Below, piece by piece: positions 51,101-63,100 of a stretch of 64,000 nucleotides of DNA. Positions within the stretch are counted from its first letter, which is position 1. The number at the start of each line of letters is the position of its first letter. The position numbers and the translations under genes were made by a program. The stretch is from Hofstenia miamia (lineage: Eukaryota > Xenacoelomorpha > Acoela). The stretch lies in the NCBI GenBank assembly GCA_004352715.1, contig SCFE01000013.1, forward strand, positions 2,941,597-3,005,596, written 5' to 3'. The notes under the pieces were generated by a model. That model worked only from the letters and a program-made list of their open reading frames with translations, was not told the DNA's origin and searched no databases.

Positions 51101-54100
51101 AATCCACCGAAGTGCTGATCTTGGAAAGAGTTGACTTAATCACGGAATCTTCCCAACACCATGAATAGCCAGAAATAGCAACTAAAAATGAAGAAAATTA
51201 TCATTAGGGAATTTCTAATCAGAAAAGCAGTAATTATGCGCAGGCGAAAAATAACAAATGATTTGTTAAAATATTTTAGTATAAGGATGTGAATTAATCA
51301 CAAATAAGTGCCTTCCCACTATAATTTATAAATAAAATCATATAAATTTTAAAGTTTATTTTAAATGTATAATAACTAGTGTGTTATTTTTCTTAACTTT
51401 ACCAACGATGCGACCGAATATGAATTAGCATATGCAATTTTTTGTGTTTATCTATTGCATGTAACTTCTCCAGATTAAAATGGCCTTTTCATTCTATATT
51501 TATATACAGGAATTTGATGAAATATATTCCTAATGAATTTCTTTAATATTGCATTCATGAATCAGATACAAACACATAGATGCAATATGTTAGGGTTAAA
51601 CTGATCATATATCATATGATTGCCTACTTTGTTGTAATACAGCCTAAATTATAAAATGTGAAATTCATCAATGCACTGGCTAGACAAATACTCAATATTC
51701 AATGTACCATTGAACACAAGAAATCCTCTTAGCAAACACAATTTTCAATGAAAAGAAGTTATGTCTGAATTTTACTTTGCCATTGTTACATATTGTTTCC
51801 AACTGGATTAATAAATGTATTAACAATAGTAAACTATTAATAACAGTATACACAATAGACAAAAACAATGTGCAGCTGATAAAACAGTTTCTTGAACAGA
51901 ACAGCATAGCTGCACACAAAAAAATGTCTGCTCCAGGTGTACTTTACATATTTTTACACCTTGCTCTTCCCAGCCCATGAGAATCTAGGCACGACCTCAT
52001 AAATTTGCAAAATTTTCAGAAAATGTCTAATTCTTATTTAAAACATTAATCAATGTTCCAACTGGTCTGTTGAAAGTTGAGCCCCTTAATGACACATGAT
52101 AAATTATTACTCCTGAGGTCGAATCTGATTTAAATATATTTAAGATCATCGCAAAATTTGAATATCAAATAGTTTAGTTTAAATTTTTTTGTACTAAAAT
52201 TGATGAAAACCCAAACTCATACTAACTTGTTCTTTTTATATTTACAAAACTTAAAGTTTTAAATACCTTAAATTGTCGTGTGTAAGCCGCACCCCTAACT
52301 TTGAATCGTTTTTTGAGTCAGGTATACAGCATGCATAGCCGATTCGCCATGAAACACTAATTATATCCTTACAAAAGTTCGTTTTTCCATTAATTTAACA
52401 AACTTAATTTAACCTAGTGATAATTACTTAGCATCTCATTGTTGAATAAATTAATTTCAGCATTTGCGCATTCCAAAAGACACCTTTTGTTCCCGAACGT
52501 AGTGATAAGTTTACAGATATAATTTTTAGACTGTGTGTATAAGCCGCACGTGAAACTTTTAACAAAATATTAGGTTCACAGAAGCGGCTTATACACGAGA
52601 ATTTACGGAAATTTCATACTATTAGTTGGTTGTGTATTAAGTACATATTAGTTCCCTAATATCAGAAAACTGGAATTAGACAGCTGCAGATATTAATTTT
52701 TCTTGTCACATTTTAGACGTTTAAATTACACTTCGAACAAAGAATGAAATCAATTCAATGAATTTAGAAAACTACAAGAGTTACGGTTAATTAGGCGCAT
52801 ATAAATTTAGCGTGTGTTAGAGACTCTTGAAATTAAATGTGATAAAATAATTAGATATCTCTATAACGGTGCTTGGCTTGAAAGTGCTTTATTAAAAAAC
52901 AATATTAAAAGCATGTTTTTTCAAAGGATATAATTAAATGTAAGTGTTTTACTAAAAACCATATAAAATGCAAATTTAGACAAGTTGGGGATTAAGTGTG
53001 TTGAAGGAAAAATATGTTCCGACGCATAACTTCTAGACAAAAGAAGCAAAGATTTCACCAGGGACGATTTTAGGATGAGGCGGTCGTTTTCACGAGACAA
53101 ACTCTCATTCATATGAGTAGAAATCTTCCGTTTTATGTGGCAAACCTCATAAATCAGTTCTCACAATATATGGCAAGATTTTGCATAAATTTTAAACATG
53201 ATTTATGTCACATAGGGAATATAGAAAGATACAGAACAGAAATAAGAAACTTATAGATGTGTTCATAAATTTAAACGAACCATGATATTCCCCAGGCAAC
53301 ATTTCTTCGAAAACAAAAGCCGCGGATGAAGGCTTCTTATCAACAATTGCATTGGTAGAATACTGTTCAGGCATCATGGATACGTACTTTGCTGTGATCT
53401 CAAGTCCTTCACATTTTTCTAAATAAATAATTAAAAAATATTTCATTTATACTAGGATCCAAGAAATGTTAAAATTAGAAAGCGGAATTGCAGTTTGGTC
53501 ACACATAAATATCGTACAAATTAAAACAAAAATCCCGACTGACTGCTATAGCAGTTTTAAATTGTCCTTGTTAAAAAAAACACTTCCTGTATTGTCGAAG
53601 CGTCTGTTGTTATGAATCAGCAATTCTTTTTAAAAATTAATAAGTAGCATTTATTTAAATTCTGACCAATCACAATGGAGGCTAAAGCAAATGCGCGCTT
53701 GGGGAAAGAAATGGAACGTTAGTCTATATTTTCAGAGTGAATATTGCACAGCTGGCTTCACAGTACCATAAATTGTTAACAGACGTCGACAGAGACATGG
53801 AACAACAATAATGTTGTGAAACAAACAACGTCATCAAAGTCATCAGCATGCTCGCTTGTATATTGCTTTTAATTGCCTTCGTGGTAATTGATGCGGAAAA
53901 TCAATGCAATCTCATCAAAGAATGCAAAACCACAGCCATATGTTGTTCAGAAAAAAAGAGCAACGCACTGTGCTGCAACACCTTAAATTCGACAAAAAAC
54001 GAATGCACCGCGTGTCCTAAAAGTGAGAAATGTTGCAGAAATGGACTCTGCTGTCCGGAACAGTTTGAAGAATTGCATTTTGGTGGATCTTTATTTGTTC

Positions 54101-57100
54101 TGTTTGGTGTAATGGGGATCATTGCTGGGGTTTTGACTTGTGCGGGTGTGCTTTTTTGTTTAGATGGTGGTGGCAAAAGGCCCGGAAATCTGAAGAAGCA
54201 ATCAAGTTACGAAAACATGATCAACGAAAAACAGTAAGTTATAAATGTTGGTAGCTTTTCGTTATATACATATATATATATATATACATATATATATTAA
54301 GGTGAGCTAACTATATATTCTTAGAGTTCTCCAAATTGAATTATTAAATTTCAAGTTAGCACCCATGCATTGACACGAGGAATTGCAAAATTGTATTTCA
54401 TTTATACAAAATAAAAAACCGTTTTATTTGTTTTTAGAATGCTTCCAGAAAAACTTCCTTTCAAAAGCTACATGCATATCAAAATCACTACACGTAAACT
54501 GACTTAAAACACAGAAGCAAAATGACTACTGAACAAGCCATTCATTAATATCATAGGAATAAGGTATATCAAAAATAACGCAGGATAAAGTTGCATCAAA
54601 TTGGCGAAGGAATTCAAACAAAATTATGCACACCAAGGACAGCAATGGCATTGGTTCAACGAAACTAAATTAACGTGTACCACTTCCCAGCATTTTAGCA
54701 TTTTGAAAAAAAATGTGAAAAAATTGGGTAAAACAGATTAAAACGTCAAATTTCTTTTAATCAGCCAACAAGAACAATAATGAAATACTCTCACTTTGTT
54801 AATAGAAACATGCGCGATGTAAAAATGCTAATCAGGTTTAGAATTTTTAGTGCAGTGCATTTTGAAGATGTTTTGTCTTAGCATGATCATGTGATGACAG
54901 ATGTAGCGATAATTATTCAATTTAAAACAATTTACTATTTAGCAATATTTTCGAAGGTACTGTATATTATTTCTCTAATTATAAATGACGTTTTAAAAAG
55001 CAACCTCGAGGTAAACATGCAGAGCAATATTTACTACCAATGGAAAGTTCCTATTAAAATTCCATGGTTAAAAATTCAAAGTTAATAGAGGGTTATGCCA
55101 ATGTTTATACCGCAATTCTTGCATTCCGAAATAGGCCAAACACTAGTAGCTCAAGAAGACATGTATAACGAAGATGGATTAGCCTACATCTACATAATGT
55201 TAAAAAAGTCTAAATTACAAATAGATCCCGCTGGTGAAAAGCAAAATGACAATATAAGAATCTTAAAAACCTCCCAGGGCTCAGCGAATGTCTTCAAACT
55301 GAGTCGACTAAAAGCTCACGCCCTTGCAGAGGCTTTGTCAGAGTTTGAATCTGGGCGGGACGATCCATGAACAGTGCTAAGAATGTCTCCTTTTCCATTT
55401 ACGTCTTAAACTCCCACCCGGCGTAATGACTTTGCGCACAAGAAATAGCTATGGCTAGCTGTTGTTCATTCTGATTCTCTGAAAACGAATATTTTCCAGA
55501 ACAAATGTTGACCATAATTGAGAGCACACTTACCCATAGATATGCCCACATCGAAAGATTCCTTACCCTATTCGACTCTAATAAACTTTTGATTACTACT
55601 CAAAAAGTTTTGGAGCTTTCTTACTGAGCCTGGTAACTGTTCCTAATTTATGACAGTGAAACGACAATCGAAGGGGAGTGGTGGAGAGGGCGAAGTGTGG
55701 TGTTTGAATCAAGGAAACTCTAAGATTGCCTTTCAATTTCTAATTGTTTTCCTTCAAAATTTATTAACATTGCTTTCTTATTCCTGCATTACGAAAGTTG
55801 AAATGGCATTTCCCATTAGTTAATGTTATGTTTAGGTTTGCAATTAAACAAATTTATATCAATCAAGAAAAAATTGACTAAAAAGCTACCAAAAGTGACT
55901 ATTCACTTAAAAGTGACCAAATGGATATGAGAATGTTTGTGTAAAATTTCGTTTTACTATCATAATCCAATTCCAAATTAGATAAGGGAAGGAGGGAATC
56001 TTCACTCAGAAGAAAAATTCCAGGTCGAATGGGGTTAATAGGTTGTTCGAAAATGAGGACAAGCAGTGTGTGACTTTAAAGTCATACGAAGCAGTTAACA
56101 GTTTAAATTGAAGATGGCAAAGCTTACGATCTACATTACAATAAGCGAATATTTCAGGAATTACCAAAAATGAAAATTTTATTATATGATCAGTAGTATA
56201 GTAGCCAAACAATTTTATTATAAAGTTTTAGTTGTAACAGCTGTAAACAGGCTTGGATATTAAATGCAACAGTTGGCAATATTAAATGTTGGATACTAAA
56301 TGTTAGTGTATTAAATATTTGCTTTAAAAGCAAAGTGAGATTTTTAAAATAATTAAAGTCTTTGTTGAAAGAACTATATTGAATTTAGTTGTTGTGAACT
56401 AACTAACGCTGATCAATTAAAAATGTATAAGCAATTTTACAAAATAACGTTTCGTCAACCGAAACAGTAACTGATTTTTATCTTAGAATTGATACAAAAG
56501 GTTCATTTTTTCATGGGCGTACGCAGTATTTTGTTTTTTCTTGCCGCTCTCGCAACACTCGAATTGAAAAGCTATATTTTGTTCAGAATTGTCAACGAGC
56601 CGAGCCGAGGTCTAGCACGGCTTTCGATATACAACGAGCCTATTTTATAAGCAAAGCAAAATTTATAGTTCTGCTTGTTAATTTGATTATGCAGATTTTT
56701 CTTATTACATCATTCAATATACCTTTGTTATAATCTTATTTTAAAATGTGTATTAAATAATAGGAAGAGCTATGTAAAAAATTATGAGAGTGGAATATTT
56801 AAAAAAATTATCCAGCTAAAACGAGCCTCCTTGAAAGGTTCTATGTGGCGAGCCGAGGCAAAAATACTCAAAATAAAACGAGCCGAGTTTAAAAATTTCG
56901 GCCCGTTGACAAGTCTGATTTTGTTATTGATATTTTGGTGTTACATGTTTGGTATAAGAAGAGTGGCAAAGCATTTGGAATCCTTAAACCTCTTTCTTAA
57001 AAGATATCTTAGTAATTCTGAGTAATTCTGTTGTGTTATGTTCTGTCTGTTGTGTGACTCAATAGTCTTTGGCTGTTGTGTGAAAAACTCACACAACGGC

Positions 57101-60100
57101 AAGCCTGCATTCTACGTCTCTCCCACTGGCTACGCTGCTGTATTCGCATACAATTAAAAAAAACTTTAACTGAATCATCGAAAAAAATAATTAGTGAGAG
57201 TTAAGAAATTCGTTTGACTGCTATACATGTAGCCTTAGATAAATGCTTTTTTTATAGAAATTATCAAAAGATATATTAACGAACATGATTTGAATGCAGT
57301 CCAAAATCCAGTGCAGTATTGTGAAATAACCAATAACATCTATGCATAGTGTCAAAAATGAAATCATTTCTCAAGCAGATGAAAAAAAATGATTTAGTAA
57401 AGTGAGAGCTACTTTTTAAATACAACATTTTTAATATGTTGCCATCTTGAATCCAAACAGTATTGGCCCAATTTCAAAAACTGCTTATCACTGTATTGTG
57501 GAGATCTGGTACAATTTGCTGAATTTCTATTTTGATGGTTGTCTGTATTTATTGGCTTTTGGCAGTAAACTCTCTCCTTTAAGTAGCATTTCTATAATTT
57601 ATTATAATTTTTATCACTTTCTCCAGTACATCGATGAGCAGTTTACAAAATAGGGCCAAATCTTGTTTTCATTCACAAGGGCAGTGTATGCAAAATAAAA
57701 TATTTTAAGTCATTAAATATAACTAGGATTTCTCAAGATTTTCTTAATGCCGTGTTCTTTAAAATACATCTGTTATTTAAGAAGTTATTAAAGATTAATA
57801 ATTCCCATCATTAAAAATCATATAATATTTACATACTGTTTGACTCCTAATGATTGTGATGCGAGTGATAAATTTGAATAAAACAGTAAAATATACGAGG
57901 ATATATAGTGATGCTTAGGTCGCTTATGAATAATATTCAGTATTGGAACCGTTGCTTGATTTCTTGAAGACAGTAGGGCACGAAATTTAAAAAATTGCAA
58001 GCACAAGTCCGGCACGGCACGAAAACCTATAAATTATTTTTGCATGTAAAAGACGTTTAAACCTCTATGAATGAAATGATTTTGGCGGCAAATATTATCA
58101 ATAGCTTAACGTTTGATTATTGTAATATGCAATTTAATAGATTTAGAAAATCAAAATAACAAATATATATTAATGTGTGGGCAGAAGCAAGACACTGATA
58201 TTATAACTAATGTTAAGAACATTTAGAGACATAGACAACGATAGAATGGAGTTCCTGCCTCCTCAAAAAGGAAACGGAGCGAGGGTATTTCAGTCCGACG
58301 TTACTGATGAAGAACTATTCCCCGATAGAGTTATTGGTAATGCCGAAATAAGTCAGCCCATTCACAAGATGACGGCAGTGTAAATTGTTTCAAAATAATC
58401 CCTCTGTAAATTCAGTGTACAAATGTTGATTTGTGAATTTTGTAAGATAATTTGTATGAATATTTTTAGAAAAACTAGAATAACTTCTTCAAGCTATTTT
58501 GGGAATAAACCAACAATTTCCAGATACAAACTACTCCGATAAAAGTTTCAATCGACTCATTTAGTCCATATTGAAAATTAATGAAATGAATACCTAAGCA
58601 TGCAACGGTGCCTTTGAGTGAAAGAAGCAGCTGAGTGAATGAGATATCTTTTACTGGAGTTGTAGCAACCTCAACTGTTTGTTCAGCTGTGACAAACTCT
58701 AAGCCAGAATTTTTCTCGGAAGGCTTTGTTAAAACCTAAACATAAATGTTATAAAATCCCAGCTGCTTTTACATTATTTAAAAACATACACTAAAATCAA
58801 TTTCGGAATTAAAGTTAAATTTTATAATATAATTTATCACCATGGTTCAGAATAATATGCATTGTGCATATACACATGTTGTACGTAGTGTTGACGATTT
58901 AAATTAAATCGCATTAAACAGTTTTCAACGTCGTTTATATTTGTTCAATAAATCCGGCATGCAAATGAAAAGTTACGGGAACATACATTATGTGCGGATC
59001 TATAATGTTAGACCAAACCACCATAAAGGACTGCATTAAATACTATAAAGAGGGCTACTTCGCACTTTCATGAAACGCAGTTAAGATGAGCTAACTAGAA
59101 CTTTACTATTAGCCTACTATTAGGGATAACTGGCGCCAAAATTAGGTTGAATTACTCATTCTTTCCATGTTTATCTTCTGTTAAATGTATCGGTAAAATA
59201 ACCGCTTGCTCGGCCAAATTTTAATGCATAGATATGAGCCTGAATATAAATTTGATTTATTCAATAAATGGACTTGCGAGCGGCTCATTTTTGGCGCCCG
59301 AGCCCGTAATATAAAGAATAGTCCATCCGTAAAGCCTTTGGCTCACCGCGCCCGCTCGTAGTAGTCCCATGCAGCACACAACCTGCTCTTATATATCTAT
59401 GTCCACCTGTAAAATCGTTCAGCTTAGATATATAGTTAATAAAATCAAACAATAAAAGCAAAGACTTATCACATGAAAAGGTGGTAATAACCGGCGGTAA
59501 CTTTTACCTGTCTATCAAAAGACGGATTAGGTCAATATAAATATTTTTGCTGAACCAATTAATGGAATTCAAAATATTTCACATTTATGCTATCACATTA
59601 CACGTTATAACTTATTCTGCAACAAAAATACTACCGTTTGTATAGGAGTTGAAACAAAATCAAACACGAAAAAGAAAATCTAGTTGAACTTAGTAAATGC
59701 GCCCACCTGTCCGAAATCCGCGAGCTGCTAGCAGGCGCGGGGTAGTCCGCAAAACACTAATTTAATATCACAAAATTCAACTTAGAGAGTCTAAAATTTC
59801 AGTAAACATGTATATTAGTAGTTTGAGAATAGAAAACAACATTTTCATTGCAAGCCAGCAGAAATCACAAACACAACTCTCATTGCACAACTCGTATTTT
59901 TTTACATTGAATACACTTCTCTATTGAAGTAACAATGCAGAACTCCTACAAATTATGCATGGACAGTCCATACATTTTTTTTTGCTTTGCGTGCTACCTG
60001 TATTGCGTTTCCTCTATCAGTATTGGCATTGGGAATTTTCAGGGTTTGGCGAAGAACTTTCGAAGGACCTTACTTGCATAAAATTTGACAGTTTAACAAG

Positions 60101-63100
60101 CTACTCTGTTATGATACATTGTAAAATAAGGCAGGTTTGGCTTCAAATGAAAAAAAATAAAATCCTTAAGCACCAATAGGTGACCGCAAGAATTGAATTT
60201 GATTGGCTTTACTAATTTATTATCATTTCACATTAGCTGCAAATTTACACGGGGTTACTTCGCTGGCGTTCAAAATAGTCACAAATTTGGCTCACCAACT
60301 AACAACTCCTGGTAATCGTACATGCCATCCAAAAATTTCTTTCGTTTTCATTATGAAAATGATTGATTTTATGCGCTTACTTTGGAAATCTGAATCATTA
60401 CTCATTCTTTACAATGCAAAGCAGAAAAAATAATTTATAGTTGTGGAAGCCTTCATCAATGAACGAAAATTTGATATAAATTACAAGCAAATTTTTTTTT
60501 AATTTCACAAGATGGCGTTGTATACGCATCACAAATATTTTCAAATTGGTTAGTAGTTTGATCTCTATGGGTATGAACACGAAGTATACCTTTATCGAAT
60601 GTTTTCCAGGAACTAGAAATGAACAGAAGACGCCGGCTTCATCGGAGTACACGATAGATGTATCAATAAGTACTTCTCTTACAAGAGACCATCGGGAAAC
60701 AAAATCAGGAGAAATGAAGATATTACCGCAAACATTAACTCTGAAATAATAATTAAATCTTCATTCATAGTATAATTACAGAATAATGAAAGAAATTAAT
60801 GACATGAAAAAATAGTTTTCAATTTGCTATGCTGGGTTCGAACAGTTTCTTATATTTTAAAAGAAAATCTTCAGGAATTGTATCGAGAAACCTCTGACGT
60901 GCTAAACAAATATATTTATACGTTTTAATAAGCCTCTTCAGAGATATACGGTTTCTAATAAAACATCACAGAAACAAAATATGAAAACAAGTACGTGAAA
61001 CTGTAAAATGGATGCCTAACAAATTGAAGGGATGAAATCGACTATAATTGTGTAGAACTCTACATTTAATATTTAGAATAGCTTACTTGGAAATAACAAT
61101 TGGAGGTAGTTCTGGCTTATTAGGTGAACATTTGGCAGTGATTTCTTGAAACTGTAAATCTTGAAATTTTGCAGTGATTCTATAAGTACCCACACTGATG
61201 TTATCCAGACTAAAGATGAAAACATAAATATTATTCTAAGCAAAATATTAATGTCAAAACATATTACACTGTTACTATTAGGAGAAACTACTAAAAATTT
61301 AACATGTTAATTTATCAGAGAACACCAACAAATAAATAGTTACTAAAGACGATTCAAAAAGGAGCGCGCTAAAAAGTAAAACCTTACCAGCATGTTTATA
61401 AAAGATGAAATGTTAACTACACATAGAATATTATTATAATTACGAAGGTTTCATTAAAAAACCATAAAAATAGTGTTACTGTTTGCTCTTCTTCGAATTT
61501 AAAAAGTCCCTACTTTCCAGGACACATTAAACTAAAAAAAACGCATCATTGACATTTGCAAAAAATGTCTTGGGATCATAGTAATTTAAACGGAACCCAT
61601 AAGTAGTGATGCTGCCGCACTCGACGCCGCTAGTGACTTCATCATATATAAACACGTTACTTCAAATGTTTGCAAGCCTAAATCAAAAAGACAGCGACAA
61701 AATTATTAGCGTTTTAATTGCAAAAGCAGACCCTGTCAAAACATACTAAAATACATTCATTAACACAGAAACAACAGATCTAATCGATGTGCTCAATTTC
61801 AACACAAATACCTTTCACTCATAGCTACAGAAAATCATACCAGAAGTTAGAAAAAATGCACATCCTAACGTACCCGCCACTTTGAAATCTGTGCCGATCA
61901 CAATCTATCCAAAAAACTTTGTATTTAAGAATGCAATCAAATCATAAAAGGCTTCTGTCAAAAAGATCTTTGATCATTTCTCTTAAACGTTCAATCAAAC
62001 CCACTGTTCTTGGTCGTGATGTCATTAATCTCTCTCACTAGGATATCTCAGTCTTCATTTGTAACCAAAAGAATTTCTTCAGTAATATCTCTCTTGCTTA
62101 CTTTCAAATAACTCCTTGTCCTTGCGTCAACCTACAATGTCTTTAGCACAAGCAGCGTCAACAGGAGCTAAGGAACAATATTATAATTGCAGGGGTGGTG
62201 GTGTCTTTAGTCCTAGCCACCCCTGTTCCTTAGCTTCTTAGCATTAAACACACGCAGTTCTTTCCACCCTTCAGTTTACCCGCCATACTCTCTAGAAGCT
62301 TGAATTCTAAAATAAATCATTTTCTCAAACTTGCAAACAAAAGTGATACAAATTCCAGTTTCTCTATTACGGGAGCTTTGCTAAATAATGATATCGATCC
62401 TAATTTGTTCAATCCACAGCCTTCAAAAGTATCTTTGGTAAAAATTGAAACAGTAGTAGTGGTGGTGTTATGATATTAGAACGCAAAAATTGAATCCTAA
62501 CACCCTGTTTATTAATTTTAATCGTTCCAAATTAAGTCGCCTTCAAACTCTTACCAAAACATACCAATCAATCTCCTTATAATCAGATAAGCCTAGTTGT
62601 AGCTATTCATTGAATATATCAGGTTAATGTAAACTATTTGAACTCTCATGAAACACGTTCCTGAAAAAATTATGCGCTGCTTTTTCTAAGCTTGCCTTAA
62701 CTCTAAATTTATATAAACCGTAAAACCTTTAAACTTTAAATAACAACGCCTTATATATTTACAAATTTCAGATTAATCTGGAAAATTCCTTAAAATATTC
62801 CACGTGATAATATTTTAACTCTAAATCCAGGTTTAACATATTTCATTACATTGTCGCACAGATCAATCAGGTATTAAACAAAGTAGCAGCGCTAAAATGA
62901 AATTTAATATTATTTAAAATTAAATTCTTGATAGCATACATTTATGTGCAGCAGTATTTGTTACACTAGCAAACAACGACTAATATTTGGAACAAATTAT
63001 ATATAGTGAGGCTAGAATTAAATAACCATATAAAAATTTAGGGAAAATGAAAAAGTGAAATGTTACCAGGAGGCACAAGCGTGCTTAGCACATTTAAGGA

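Larger units (their letters stand above)
54508..58226. other. NOMO intron between the alternative last exons
   Basis: Besides the unassigned frame at 55095 and the interspersed repeat at 56715-56880, I see nothing coding. Strings of GAGCCGAG (56600, 56850, 56880) recur near the repeat. Confidence 0.45.

Noticed and set aside
53901-54176. Minus-strand frame opposite the cysteine-rich gene
   Set aside because: It is a shadow; the plus strand has the signal peptide, cysteine pattern and membrane helix.
55095-55170. Gypsy-type integrase-like reading AILAFRNRPNTSSS in another frame
   Set aside because: The similarity is a single short stretch with an immediate stop and no supporting blocks.
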